A stretch of 25,151 bases of DNA from a virus: IMG/VR virus record IMGVR_UViG_3300025151_000278, positions 1 through 25,151 of that record; one strand, written 5' to 3'. A model generated the notes under the pieces. It was given only the letters and a program-made list of their open reading frames with translations. It was not told where the DNA came from and did no database searches. Made by a program: the position numbers and the translations under genes. Every line of letters starts with the position of its first letter. The first letter of the stretch is position 1. Positions 8,087-19,000 of this stretch are shown here, piece by piece.

Positions 8087-8773
8087 ATGGCAGTAAGCGT
8101 AGATACAGTATACCAAAGAGTATTAGCTATCCTTAACAAAGAACAACGTGGTTACGTAACACCTCAAGAATTCAATTTGTTTGCCAACCAGGCGCAGATG
8201 GACATCTTTGAGCAATACTTCTACGACATCAACCAGTTTGGCCGATTGCACGGTAACGATACTGAGTATTCAGACATGCTTAATATTCTAAACGAAAAGA
8301 TAAACATTTTTGAAAAGAATGCAAACATGACGTATTCAAACAACTATTGGAGCGAACCAAGCGACCTATATCGCATGGGTACGATAGTTTATAATGACAT
8401 TGAAGCAGAAAGAATAAACGCAAATGAATACTTATATATTAATGCATCTCCGCTTACAAAACCCACGAACGATAGACCAATCTTTATTGCTAGCAATAAT
8501 GGTTATAAAGTCTATGGAGCGTCCGAATTAACTACGGGTGTATCGTGTAATTATATTAAAAAGCCAGCAAAGGTAGACTGGGCCTACCAAGAAATCGCAG
8601 GTCGAGCGCTTTATAATGCAGGCGCACAAACAGATTTTGAATTGCACATCTCTGAAGAAACAGAATTGGTATACAAAATACTACAACTTGCCGGGCTTTC
8701 TATTAAAGAACTACAGGTTTACCAATTAGGTAACCAAATGGAAGTTCAAAATACTCAACAAGAAAAAGCTTAA
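8087..8773 (+). CDS. Probable head-tail connector / ring protein
   Basis: A 228-residue soluble protein begins a tight run of tail-neck genes; the next ATG is 3 bases past its stop. The N-terminal 60 residues are helical (VYQRVLAILNKEQRGYVTPQ, then NLFANQAQMDIFEQYF), as seen in connector and adaptor proteins. The middle is beta-rich (SDLYRMGTIVYND at about 86-98; CNYIKKPAKVDWAYQ at about 155-169) and the C-terminal part is helical and ends polar (NQMEVQNTQQEKA). Position just before a second connector-like gene and the muzzle gene suggests it forms one ring of the neck, like T7 gp11 or crAss-like ring proteins. The assignment rests on order and fold impression, and the exact ring cannot be named. 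Its leader is A-rich without a Shine-Dalgarno. Confidence 0.65.
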   Translation: MAVSVDTVYQRVLAILNKEQRGYVTPQEFNLFANQAQMDIFEQYFYDINQFGRLHGNDTEYSDMLNILNEKINIFEKNANMTYSNNYWSEPSDLYRMGTIVYNDIEAERINANEYLYINASPLTKPTNDRPIFIASNNGYKVYGASELTTGVSCNYIKKPAKVDWAYQEIAGRALYNAGAQTDFELHISEETELVYKILQLAGLSIKELQVYQLGNQMEVQNTQQEKA

Positions 8774-8776
8774 TAA

Positions 8777-9688
8777 ATGGGACTAATAAACGAAACGCAA
8801 AAAGCTTATTACCAGGGCGCGGATAACAACTGGAATAGCGGCGACGAAAATTACGGTGATTATCAGTTTATTACCCTAAAAGATATTGTAAACAATTTCA
8901 TTATTGCTTATGTGGGCGAAGATAAGATTATTTCTAAAATCAAACGAACCGATGTTGCATTTCATGCTCAGCGTGCTTTACAAGAATTCTCGTTTGACAC
9001 ACTTCCCTCAGAAAAAGCATTAGAAATAGAACTAGGGCCAGCATTAGAAATGATACTGCCCCAAGATTACGTTAACTATGTTAGATTTTCATGGACAGAT
9101 GATGAAGGTGGGGAGCACATCATTTACCCTACGCGAGATACAAGCAATCCAAGCGCAATCACGCAAGATTCCGATTACGAGTATACGTTCGATAACGCGG
9201 ACGATCTCGTCTATGCCAATAAATCCGAAACACTTAAAAACTTTGAAGGTGCGGATGCGGCGGCAGCGAGCGGTAAAAAACTAGACCTCAGCACGTCGGA
9301 GCTGTTTAATTTATACCGCTTTGGCCGCAGATACGGTTTGGATCCAGAAAGATCACAAGCTAACGGAATATTTTATATTGACAAGTTAAAGGGCATTGCG
9401 CACTTTAGCTCGAATTTAGTTAACAAAGTTATAACTCTAAAATACATTAGCGACAGCCTTGGCACAGACGAAGAAATGAGAGTGCACAAGTTTGCTGAAG
9501 AAGCTATGTACAAATATATTGCTCATGCTATTCTGGCAACAAGAGCAAACACTCAGGAATACCTTGTCGCGCGTTTCAAAAAAGAAGCGTTTGCAGCCAA
9601 AAGAACAGCTAAGCTGCGTATGTCTAATCTTAAAATTAGCGAGCTTGCACAGGTAATGAGAAATCAGTCTAAATGGATTAAACACTAA
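8777..9688 (+). CDS. Probable head-tail adaptor / tail tubular protein A-like
   Basis: A 303-residue protein sits between the first connector-like gene and the giant muzzle gene, 3 bases from each. The N-terminus (FITLKDIVNNFIIAYVGED) and the segment RTDVAFHAQRALQEFSFDTL (about 60-79) form helices common in gp11-like adaptors. They are followed by LGPALEMILPQDYVNYVRFSW (about 88-108), a pattern familiar from structural genes of marine podoviruses and crAss-like phages. A C-terminal helical half (EEAMYKYIAHAILATRAN, about 241-258; then Lys/Arg-rich) could pack around the portal. The likely role is the ring joining portal to muzzle. A different neck ring or a gatekeeper remains possible. No membrane segment is visible. 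Confidence 0.7.
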   Translation: MGLINETQKAYYQGADNNWNSGDENYGDYQFITLKDIVNNFIIAYVGEDKIISKIKRTDVAFHAQRALQEFSFDTLPSEKALEIELGPALEMILPQDYVNYVRFSWTDDEGGEHIIYPTRDTSNPSAITQDSDYEYTFDNADDLVYANKSETLKNFEGADAAAASGKKLDLSTSELFNLYRFGRRYGLDPERSQANGIFYIDKLKGIAHFSSNLVNKVITLKYISDSLGTDEEMRVHKFAEEAMYKYIAHAILATRANTQEYLVARFKKEAFAAKRTAKLRMSNLKISELAQVMRNQSKWIKH

Positions 9689-9691
9689 TAC

Positions 9692-12600
9692 ATGCCAAAG
9701 TTAAAGCACAATTTTGTCCAGGGCAGAATGAACAAGGATCTCGACGAGAGACTTGTGCCCAACGGCCAATATCGTGACGCTTTGAATATCCAGATATCTA
9801 CATCGGAAGGTTCAGACGTCGGCGCTGTTGAGAACATATTAGGTAATACGCTAATAAACAAAAGAACATCAGGTAATGCAACTTGGAATTCTAATTTTGG
9901 GCTTGGCAGCAGTGCTGAATGTATTGGCGCAATTGCGGACTCTCAAAACGAAAAAATATATTGGTTCATAACAAGTAGCAGTGTTGACGCTATTGTAGAG
10001 TATGACCAAAGCACAGGTATTATTGCACCAATCCTTGTTGATACGGGTAGCGAGCTAAACTTTAGTACTGATTACTATATAACCGGTGTTAATGTTTTTG
10101 AAGGACTGTTAGCTTGGACGGACAATTTAAACGAACCTAGAATTATAAACATCGAAACGTTTAAAGCTGGATCTACGCAAAGCGGTGCTACGCTTAATAC
10201 ACATACGACTGTTTATGGAAGATCTTTTATTGCAGACGATATAACTGTTATTAAAAAAGGCCCTCGAAGCGCGCCTACTTTAGACATGGAAGCCAGCCGC
10301 CGAGCTGGGTCAGGCGGTACAGGCATTAGTCCTAAGACTATAGACTTTAACTTTAGAAACCCGTTTGTACAAACAGGAGATAGTGTAACACTTACCTTTA
10401 CCGGTGGGCTTGCTTGGCAAGTGGGCGATATTATTGTTTTAGATGCTAGTAAAACAAACGATGATAATTTTGAAGATGAATTTAGGGTAAGAATAGAAAT
10501 TACAGCTATTAACGGATCTGTAGTTACAGCTAATATTGTTAGTATATCTTCTAATTTGCTTGACTTTACATATACTTGGTCCGCGCTTTTAGAAGAAGAT
10601 CCACCTATGTTTGAATTTGAGTTTGTTCGGTTTGCTTATAGATGGAAATATAAAGATGGACAATATTCAACTTTTTCGCCCTTTTCTAAAGTAGCGTTTC
10701 TTGGTGACTCTTTTGGCTATAACTCGTCGCATGCGCATAACATAGGCATGTCTAACAACCTTAGAAAGCTTGTAATAGAAGACTTAGACGATGGTGTAAC
10801 ACCCGATGTAGAACACATTGAAATTTTATTCAAAAAGACTAACTCGCCTGCAGTATATAAAGTAGATGATATTCCTATAACCACTAGTGATTATGAAATT
10901 ACAACTGAGCTTATTGGTAACATATTGCCGTCTAGTCAAATACTCAGACCCTGGGATAATGTACCTAGAAAAGCACTGTCACAAGAAATTATTGGCAATA
11001 GGTTGGTTTATGGTAATTATCTACAAAACTTTAATCTAAAAAACAGCAGTGACGTAGACATTTCTCCTGCATTTACTATTTCAAAAACATCCACTGCGCA
11101 TGGGAGCGTGGGTGATCCTAGGGAGTCTATAAAGTCAATGCGCACATACCAGCTTGGTATTGTTTACGGCGATAAATATGGCCGCGAAACACCTGTATTT
11201 ACTTGCGACACAGGGGCTATTTCAATACCTAAATCAGACGCAAAAAACAGAATATCGCTAAGTACAACTATATCAACAGATGCACCAGCGTTTGCAGACT
11301 ATTTTAAAATATTCATTAAGGATATTTCTAATGAATATTATAATATGGCCTTAGATAGATTTTACAAATCTGACGATGGCAACGTATGGTTATCTTTCCC
11401 TTCTGCTGAAAGAAATAAACTTAGAGAGGGCGGATTTTTAATACTTAAAAAAGAGCACGACACAACCAATGCAATTGACGAAGAAGCTCGCTTTAAAGTA
11501 TTAGATATTTCCAACGAAGCACCGGAAGATATTGTTCAAGAACGTGTCCAGGTGGCTCAGCACGCTGTAAAGCTTTTAGCGTCACGTCCAGAAAAAGGCT
11601 GGAAATACCTTAAATTTGCAGGGCCGTTTAGAGACGATAATCAAAACTTTTTTGAGGCATTTACCGAAGACATATATGTAAGGGTATGGAAGGCTGGAGA
11701 AAGTGGTAGTGATTACTATAGAATCAAAGAAGGTGGCTTTACGGGAAAAACTCAAACCATATCCAGCGTTGATTATGCTGAATACGAATTATTTTTAGAA
11801 GAAGGATGGGGAGACGACGCAGGCTTTTTATTCGACCTTGCGGCGAACGACGAATTTAATTGTCAGCTCTACACATATAAAAGTATATTTAAGAAAGAGT
11901 ACAAGGGTAAGTTTTTTGTTAAAATTAGAAGAAACCCCGCCTTTGACGAGTATATTATAAATAATCTTGTGCAGCTAGATCCTGCATACGATAAAATATA
12001 TAATTCAAATGTATTCTTTATAGAGCACCCAGTAGATCCAGATGACGCGATTACCGGAGATGATTCTTATAGCTTTGCAGACTATGGTGTCTCCACCACC
12101 ACGGCTCAAGCCGCTTATTTGCCTCAAAAAGATAATGATAACTTCTATGTATATTATGCTCCATTTGCTGATGGCGTTGATACTGGTGGGAACTTAGACA
12201 CATCACCTGCGTCTGCATCAGCACCAACCGGGCAGCCATGGTTTGATGATGGTTTAAAGGCTGGTAATTTTATTAAGTTTGTTAACGATGGGGCTGGCCA
12301 TTATTATAAAATAGATTCAGTAACCACCACGGTAGAAATTAGAAATCAATCTAGTGCATCAAACGGTAGCTTAGAGCCAAATGACGTGGCTATATACAAG
12401 CGTGTTTATTTCACAGAGGACGTTATTAACGATCCGGCCAACTGGACTACGACATATAATGCCAGTAGATATAACTTTGAAATATTTGAAAGAAACTACA
12501 ATTGGGATCGCATTCTTACAACCGATAATACCGTTCTTTCTTCATCAAACCCGGCAATTTTTGAAACAGAGCCAGCTGAAGCTATAGATATTGATATTTA

Positions 12601-14020
12601 TTACGAAGCTTCAAATGCTATTGCAATAGCCAATCATAGCTCAGCTCAAACTTTAGATTATTTTAATTGTTATAGTTTTGGTAATGGCGTAGAGTCAAAT
12701 CGTATACGCGACGACTTTAACGCACCTACGATTGATAAGGGCACGAAAGCATCGTCTATTATAGAAACACCGTATAAAGAAGAGCGTAAAGGGTCCAGCA
12801 TGATATTTTCAGGATTGTTTAACTCTATCAGCGGTGTAAACGATCTAAACCAATTCTTAATAGCTGAAAACATTACAAAAGATTTTAATCCGTCCCACGG
12901 TACAATCCAAAAATTGCATGCTAGAGACGGTGATTTAGTAACAATGCTAGAAGACAAAATATTCCGTGTTTTAGCAAATAAAGACGCATTATTTAACGCT
13001 GATGGAAACGCCAACGTCACTTCTAATAACAATGTGCTTGGGCAAGCGGTGCCGTACGCGGGAGAGTTTGGTATATCCAAAAACCCCGAATCGTTTGCAT
13101 CGTATGGTTTCAGAGCTTACTTTACAGACAAAGCAAGAGGAACTGTAATTAGACTATCTAGAGATGGTATTACAGAGATTGCTGATAAAGGCATGTCTGA
13201 TTACTTTGAAGACAAGCTAAAAACAGCATCAAAAGCTTTAGGTGGATATGATGACCGTAACGGCGGATATGTATTAGCTATTGATGATGAGAGCACTATA
13301 TTTAAAGAAAAAGCTGACGGCTGGGTTTCTCGTTTGAGCTTTTACCCCGAGGCATCGATTTCTTTAAATAATGAGTTTTACACGTTTAAAGACGGAGAGA
13401 TGTGGGAGCATTCTAACTCAACCCGTTCAAACTTTTACGGCACTCAAGAAAAAACAAGCATTACGCCTTTATTTAACGATGCACCTTCTAGTATTAAAAA
13501 CTTTAAAACTTTGTCGTACGAGGGAGATGCTGGTTGGGTAGCCTTTGTGGATACAGACCAACAAGATGGCGAAGTTGAAGCGTGGAAAAAGAAAGAAAAC
13601 CTTTACTTTAATTACATTAAGGGATTGGCTACTACGATAAGCGATATGGACACGGCGGAATTTGCTATACAAGGCTTAGGTGAAGCGGAGTCCGTAACAG
13701 ATAATCAGGATACAATAACAATTGATTTACCGCATGTAAACGATTCCGTGCAGGTGGGAGACCAGGTGTATTACCAAAATAGCAGCAATAATATATTGTT
13801 AATAGGCGCAGTTACCGCAATAGGTGCTACATCAATTACAATTAGCAGAGATACACAGAATGATGATCCAGATGGGGACTTCATATTCTTTGTTAAAGAC
13901 ACTGAAAAGAACACCTCTGGTATTATTGGTTACTATGCTTCTACTAAGATGGAAACCAGTAGCGGCGAGAAAAAAGAGCTCTTCGCAGTTAACTCTGAAA
14001 TATTTATCAGCAGCGAATAA
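9692..14020 (+). CDS. Giant tail muzzle/nozzle (stabilisation) protein
   Basis: A 1442-residue, largely beta protein that probably forms the short tail's nozzle, equivalent to T7 gp12 and the crAss-like muzzle or stabilisation protein. The start FVQGRMNKDLDERLVPNGQY (residues 8-27) is a pattern I associate with this family in marine phages: an N-terminal docking region followed by beta-propeller-like strands (KIYWFITSSSVDAIVEYD, then GLLAWTDNLNEPRIINIE). Similar propeller-like pieces recur near the C-terminus (GFRAYFTDKARGTVIRLSRDG, then NEFYTFKDGEMWEHSN). The centre (about 200-300 and 780-920) holds Gly/Thr/Asp-rich insertions that could be exposed beta domains involved in host contact. It is about twice the length of T7 gp12. 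The gene begins 3 bases after the previous stop, so it is probably co-transcribed with the neck genes. Confidence 0.8.
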   Translation: MPKLKHNFVQGRMNKDLDERLVPNGQYRDALNIQISTSEGSDVGAVENILGNTLINKRTSGNATWNSNFGLGSSAECIGAIADSQNEKIYWFITSSSVDAIVEYDQSTGIIAPILVDTGSELNFSTDYYITGVNVFEGLLAWTDNLNEPRIINIETFKAGSTQSGATLNTHTTVYGRSFIADDITVIKKGPRSAPTLDMEASRRAGSGGTGISPKTIDFNFRNPFVQTGDSVTLTFTGGLAWQVGDIIVLDASKTNDDNFEDEFRVRIEITAINGSVVTANIVSISSNLLDFTYTWSALLEEDPPMFEFEFVRFAYRWKYKDGQYSTFSPFSKVAFLGDSFGYNSSHAHNIGMSNNLRKLVIEDLDDGVTPDVEHIEILFKKTNSPAVYKVDDIPITTSDYEITTELIGNILPSSQILRPWDNVPRKALSQEIIGNRLVYGNYLQNFNLKNSSDVDISPAFTISKTSTAHGSVGDPRESIKSMRTYQLGIVYGDKYGRETPVFTCDTGAISIPKSDAKNRISLSTTISTDAPAFADYFKIFIKDISNEYYNMALDRFYKSDDGNVWLSFPSAERNKLREGGFLILKKEHDTTNAIDEEARFKVLDISNEAPEDIVQERVQVAQHAVKLLASRPEKGWKYLKFAGPFRDDNQNFFEAFTEDIYVRVWKAGESGSDYYRIKEGGFTGKTQTISSVDYAEYELFLEEGWGDDAGFLFDLAANDEFNCQLYTYKSIFKKEYKGKFFVKIRRNPAFDEYIINNLVQLDPAYDKIYNSNVFFIEHPVDPDDAITGDDSYSFADYGVSTTTAQAAYLPQKDNDNFYVYYAPFADGVDTGGNLDTSPASASAPTGQPWFDDGLKAGNFIKFVNDGAGHYYKIDSVTTTVEIRNQSSASNGSLEPNDVAIYKRVYFTEDVINDPANWTTTYNASRYNFEIFERNYNWDRILTTDNTVLSSSNPAIFETEPAEAIDIDIYYEASNAIAIANHSSAQTLDYFNCYSFGNGVESNRIRDDFNAPTIDKGTKASSIIETPYKEERKGSSMIFSGLFNSISGVNDLNQFLIAENITKDFNPSHGTIQKLHARDGDLVTMLEDKIFRVLANKDALFNADGNANVTSNNNVLGQAVPYAGEFGISKNPESFASYGFRAYFTDKARGTVIRLSRDGITEIADKGMSDYFEDKLKTASKALGGYDDRNGGYVLAIDDESTIFKEKADGWVSRLSFYPEASISLNNEFYTFKDGEMWEHSNSTRSNFYGTQEKTSITPLFNDAPSSIKNFKTLSYEGDAGWVAFVDTDQQDGEVEAWKKKENLYFNYIKGLATTISDMDTAEFAIQGLGEAESVTDNQDTITIDLPHVNDSVQVGDQVYYQNSSNNILLIGAVTAIGATSITISRDTQNDDPDGDFIFFVKDTEKNTSGIIGYYASTKMETSSGEKKELFAVNSEIFISSE

Positions 14021-14054
14021 TACGTAATAATAACTTATAACTAATAAAATAAAA

Positions 14055-14711
14055 ATGTTAATAGATAGTGTAATTCAAGGTGGCGTAGGCATTGCCTCTG
14101 GGATTATCGGGCACAAGCGCAGAAAGCAAGAACAAGCAGACGCGCAGAAGCAGTTCGACATGAATATGGCCCGTTACCAGAATCAAGATCTATCTAATCC
14201 ATATGCAAATATGGAAAACGTCTACGAAGACCTTACGGTAAATACGCAGGCAGCAGATTTTACAGCCCAGCAGCAAGCTCAGGGTATGGCTAATACTATG
14301 CAAGCTATGCAAGGCGCAGCCGGTGGATCTGGTATTGCAGCTCTTGCGCAAGCCATGGCAAATCAACAATCTCAAAACGCACAGCAAGCATCAGCGGACA
14401 TTGGCCGTCAAGAGGCGAGTAATCAAGCAGCAACCGCCCAAATGGCTGGACAGCTTCAATCTATGGAGCGTGAGGGTGATATGCTATCACGTCAAATGAA
14501 GCGCGAACAATACGAAACAGAATTAGGAATGAGCCAGCAGCGATTAGCAGCAGCGAACATTGCAAGGCAAGAGGCTACTCAAGCAATTGTTGGCGGTGTA
14601 GGTCAAGTTGCAGGTGCGGCATTAAAAGCTAACCCAGCATTTGCGGCTCAAGGTGCAATGGCGGCCGCTGGTGAAGGCCCGGCTGGCTTTGTAGGCAACT
14701 TGTTTAAGTAA
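14055..14711 (+). CDS. Probable internal virion protein, T7 gp14-like in character
   Basis: A 218-residue protein directly after the muzzle gene. The first 20 residues (MLIDSVIQGGVGIASGIIGH) form a Gly/Ile-rich amphipathic or membrane-inserting segment, followed by a basic patch (KRRKQEQ). The body is Gln/Ala/Met-rich and helical (about 70-175), with a second Gly/Ala-rich hydrophobic stretch near the end (AIVGGVGQVAGAALKANPAF). This resembles small ejected core proteins of podoviruses that enter the cell envelope. Seven bases separate it from the next, also internal-protein-like gene. No enzyme motif is present. It could instead be a tail-fibre chaperone or core scaffold; the assignment is by position and composition. 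Confidence 0.6.
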   Translation: MLIDSVIQGGVGIASGIIGHKRRKQEQADAQKQFDMNMARYQNQDLSNPYANMENVYEDLTVNTQAADFTAQQQAQGMANTMQAMQGAAGGSGIAALAQAMANQQSQNAQQASADIGRQEASNQAATAQMAGQLQSMEREGDMLSRQMKREQYETELGMSQQRLAAANIARQEATQAIVGGVGQVAGAALKANPAFAAQGAMAAAGEGPAGFVGNLFK

Positions 14712-14717
14712 AATATT

Positions 14718-16043
14718 ATGGCTAAAAGAAGACAATCCGCTTCAGCATCGTTGATACAAGGTGCAGGCATGGTAGCAAAGTCGCAGGGCTTTGTTAACTA
14801 TGCGGAAGCCATTAAATCCGCAGATCCAGGGCAAGGCGAAAACTTTTATATAAAAGAAAAGGAACGCAAAGAAGCTACTAAATCTAGAGTAAATGGCTAC
14901 ATAAACAATATGAAGTCTAATATTGATTTAGACGGACTAACAGCTGAGCAAGAAGGTGCATTACGCAGCTTTTTAATGAATGAGCGTAACGTATACGCAA
15001 ACGCTGCAAATGAAATAGCTAAAATAGACGATGCCTCTTCGCCTGAATACCAATATTATGTTGACATTATGAACGGTGTAAATCGTAGTTTTGCAACATT
15101 ATCCGAAGAGCTTAAAACATACAGAGAGGCTAAGACTACTTATGCAGAAATGCATCAAGCTGATATTTATTCTAATGCTGCAAGTGGTGATGAAATCCAA
15201 ATGGCAGCATCATTGTACGGGTTAGATCCAGAAGTTCCTGCAACATTTTCAGTAGGCAGAGGCGGACATCTTCAATTTGAAGTCAATGGGCAAATGCAAT
15301 CTTATAAAGATTACAAAGAGCCAATGATGAAGGATTATAAAACAATGGATGCTCTTCTTCAAACTACAAATACAATTTACAGCAACGGACAAAAGCTTAC
15401 CGATACAAAAATAAACCAGCTTGGCCTGCAAATAGAAGGCATGCTTGCTAATCCAGAAACAATTAAGTCTTTGTTGTCTGGTGATTTTGCAAGTAGCGGC
15501 ATTGATTTAAGCCATATTGCTTATGACCCAAATGATGTAGCCGGAACTCGCATGCAGCTTAGAGACGCGTTATTAGACGGGTTAATTCAAGTTGCTAATG
15601 AGGGTTACAACGAAAAAGAAAGCAAAAAGAAACCCCGCGGTGGTGGTGGTCGCGGTAGAGGCGGCGGTCGCAGAAGTGGCGGCGGCAGCGGAAGTAGCAG
15701 TGCAGGTGGTAGCGGCAGCGGAGCTGAAAGCGAAATTGAAACGAGAGGCGGCGTTCCAGCGGGTAAACAAGGAGAATATGTATTAAGAGTAGACGATGCT
15801 GTTGTAACCGCAGATAACAACTTAAGACCAGATGGAAATGGCAACGAATACGGCATAGGTACGCCTTTTAGCGTGAAGAGTGTTAAATACACGCCGTATG
15901 TGTTTATACAGCCTGCTACTGATGCTAATGGTAATCCTATAGAAGGTCAAGTTACTAAAAAGTACGTGTTTAAATACACAGCAGGCGGGAGAGAACAAGC
16001 ACTCACCTACAACGAATTAATGGACAAAATTTCACTAAAATAA
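14718..16043 (+). CDS. Probable internal virion protein with Arg/Gly/Ser-rich linker
   Basis: A 441-residue protein, probably a virion core or ejected component, lies between a gp14-like gene and the giant multidomain gene, with only 6 bases to each. Residues 1-300 are mainly helical and charged (for example KEKERKEATKSRVNGYINNM). Residues 303-336 form a low-complexity tract starting KKKPRGGGGRGRGGGRR and continuing Gly/Ser. Residues 337-441 are a compact beta-type domain (GEYVLRVDDAVVTADN, then KKYVFKYTAGGREQALTYNE). The tract resembles RGG nucleic-acid-binding linkers and its DNA is a GC-rich island in an AT-rich gene. Function is not known. Start choice is secure because the preceding stop is close and no upstream ATG fits. 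Confidence 0.6.
   Translation: MAKRRQSASASLIQGAGMVAKSQGFVNYAEAIKSADPGQGENFYIKEKERKEATKSRVNGYINNMKSNIDLDGLTAEQEGALRSFLMNERNVYANAANEIAKIDDASSPEYQYYVDIMNGVNRSFATLSEELKTYREAKTTYAEMHQADIYSNAASGDEIQMAASLYGLDPEVPATFSVGRGGHLQFEVNGQMQSYKDYKEPMMKDYKTMDALLQTTNTIYSNGQKLTDTKINQLGLQIEGMLANPETIKSLLSGDFASSGIDLSHIAYDPNDVAGTRMQLRDALLDGLIQVANEGYNEKESKKKPRGGGGRGRGGGRRSGGGSGSSSAGGSGSGAESEIETRGGVPAGKQGEYVLRVDDAVVTADNNLRPDGNGNEYGIGTPFSVKSVKYTPYVFIQPATDANGNPIEGQVTKKYVFKYTAGGREQALTYNELMDKISLK
15624..15725 (+). repeat. Low-complexity Gly/Arg then Gly/Ser codon tract
   Basis: GGN-, CGN- and AGY-rich sequence encodes residues 303-336 of the 441-residue protein. The first half is cationic (KKKPR, RGR, RR) and the second is neutral Gly/Ser. 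It stands out from the surrounding AT-rich gene and joins an N-terminal helical part to a C-terminal beta domain. Confidence 0.85.
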
Positions 16044-16049
16044 AATTGC

Positions 16050-19000
16050 ATGAGTCAGTTTACTAATGAGCCACCAAAAGACGAAGATCTATCAATCTTC
16101 CAATCAGTAGGCATCGACATTAAAGGAATTGAGGGAAAGCAAACGGACCTGTCACAAGAGACTCCAATGGTAGGTCCGCCTCCACCGCCCGCTGGGGATT
16201 CCAGTTCGGGCAATACTTCTTTGGGGTCACCAGAACGAGATGATGAAGCTATATTAGCTGATATAGCCAGCATGATTCAAGGGCCTATTGCACCTGAGAA
16301 TCCGCTTATTACTAGAGCAAAAGCTAATAGAAAATCAGCTGCAGAGGCAAAGGCTGCGGATCTTCAAAATACAATAGATGCCCCTTTTACAGACGAAGAA
16401 AAATCCGCACCGGGATACGGAGTTGAAATCGGCGGAGGTGAGTTTGGCGTGGACGCTACAAGAGTTGCACCGGGTGCCATAAACGATGAGTGGGCATGGC
16501 TTAGTGATATTGACGCAGGCGGGTGGCAAGAAGAAGGCGTTGTTGATATTCTTAACAAAAACCTAGCAAAATTTGGTTTAGTTGCAAGAGAGAGCAAAAC
16601 GGGAATTACCAATAAAGATGGAATGACGTTTAATGCCATAGAAATTGACTATTTAGACCCAAATAAAGACATCGATGGAATCATATTGAGCCAGGATAGG
16701 TTTATTGCTTTAACAACAATAAATACATTTAATGACGACCTAGATACTGGGGCGGGTGCCCAAATTGTGGCAGCGGTAGAAAAGTATGGCGATCCTGACT
16801 ATTTGCAAAAGCAAAAAAACAGACTAGGCCCTCTTTATAATCAAATGATGGAGCTTGCCCAGGTTAATATACCGGAAGCCGATTTTGAAGCAGCGAACGA
16901 GCAAGCGGTTGAAGCAATTTTAAAAGACGTTGAAATTTGGCGTAAAGATAAGCGATCAAGTCGTGGTTATTTAACTAATTTTAAAATAGGCGCTAATATT
17001 CCTATCAATGACCAAGAAGGATATATTAATCTTATACAAAAACTTGCTGAAAATGATTTTAACGATGTAGCCTCAATTACAGAATTTCTTAATACTGAAG
17101 AGGGCGCTGGAATAATTAATAAAATTGCAAGTAATACGCGTGATGAGCAAATACAGATAGGCATTGATACAGCTATAGATAAACTGGCAGAAAACGCATC
17201 AAGCATTTACGGGGACGAAGAATATACAAGGCTTTTATTAGCAGCATTGGCCGATGATGAATACAAAAGAATTACATCATCGCGGGTTGAGGACGCTGTA
17301 ATAAAAGAACAAGAAAATCTATTTGCCGCAAGAGACAATGCGGACGCTAAAATTGAAAAGTTTTTAGAAACACAAGACCCGTACGACAGACTTGACGCTA
17401 TTCTAGCAATACAAGACGTAGAAGCACAGCGCGCTAGTGTTATGCCTGTAGTGCAAAAATATTCAGACTCTAGATTACCTTTAGAAATTATAAATAATGA
17501 AGTTGCCGGCTGGGTGCAAGATTATACTCGCTGGGACAGATTTACAAACAACTTTCAACAGCTTGGTTTTGGCGCATTATATGCTATAGGTGAAATTGAT
17601 GTTGCGCTGGGTGCTGTAGACCAAGAAGTATTGGATCAAGGGTTCGCTTCATGGACTCAGCCTATAAAAGATGCTCAAGCTCGCAGAAGCAACATTAAAG
17701 AAGTAAAGGTAGGCGAGATGTTTGACTCGTGGGACAACTTTTCTAATTTTGCACTTAACGCTATTGTTGACGCTGCTCCATCTATTGCGGCTATAGCGGT
17801 TTTGAAAAAACCAGGGCTTATTGGAGTGAGTGTTGCGGCTGGTGGACAAAAGGGGGTTGACATTGCGTCACAGCGTATACAAGCTACAGAAAAAATTATT
17901 GAGCTAAATGAATATCTACAAAACGAGGAACTTTCGGACTCGGAAAAAAGTAGAGTACAAGAAGAAATAAAAGAATTTGAGCGCATTGCAAATATTTCAG
18001 AAAGCGAAAAGTTATTGTCAATGGGCGGAGCTACCGCAGCTGAATATTTGTTTGAAAGATTTGGTACATTCGAATTATTAAAATGGACTAGAAATGTAGG
18101 CAAACTAGTACCGCCTAAAACATTTAAAGGAGCAGCAGGTAAGATACTTTATGGTGGCGGTAAAGGTTTTGTTCAAGAGGGTACTACAGAAGGTTTAACA
18201 GAGCTTACAAATAATGGGTTTGATATTTATAATCTAGGTGAGGATAAAAATCTTTTTGAAAACGTAGACCATTCTTTTGTGTCTGGTGGTATTGTAGGTG
18301 GCGGTATGACCGTGAGCGCGGCACCAAGACTTATTGCAAACGGTATTACAGCAGAGCTTGCTACAAAAGAACAGCAAGAAAGACTTCAGGAAATACAACA
18401 AGAGCTTGAGGAGCTTACAAATACACAAGGGTTAGATCTTGATTTTCCTAATATACGTGTTCCTGAATCTTTAACACCTCAGTTGGGTGGTGAGGCTTTG
18501 CAGAATAGAGTGCAAGAACTTACCGGTGAAATTAGTGCTATTCAAAATGAAATATTAGATGGATACATGTCGGGCAAATTCACGCCTGAACAACTATACA
18601 ATATAGGCGAGCTTAACCGCAATATTAGAGCCATTGAAAAAGATTTTACCGCGTCAATGCTTGCTTCTGGCGGCATGAGCGCTACCCAAAAAGAATCAAT
18701 AAAAAGAAGCTTTGAGGAAAAAATAAATAATGCAGTTAATGAGCGCAATGCTTACTTATCTGAATTAGAAATAAGTGGAGCTGAAAATTCTTTTGACTTT
18801 GAAGCCACTACAGGATACCAAATATATTCTTCGGACATGGCTAACGGTTCGCTTAGAGGTATACTTGAAGAATTTACAAAGTTATCGCCAGAGGCGCGCC
18901 AGGCGTTATTAGACGAAGTTGCGGCTGAAAATGCCGGTCAAACACTTAGCGAAGAGCAGCTAGAAGACTTAGCGAGAGAAAAGTTTGTAGACGGCAAATA

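Noticed and set aside
15592-15892. Ala/Val-rich + strand and Pro-rich - strand open frames over the Gly/Arg tract
   Set aside because: Both are by-products of the GC-rich low-complexity tract in the 441-residue gene.
16050-18000. Lytic transglycosylase domain at the N-terminus, as in T7 gp16
   Set aside because: No catalytic Glu with a following GLMQ-type motif could be seen in the first 650 residues.
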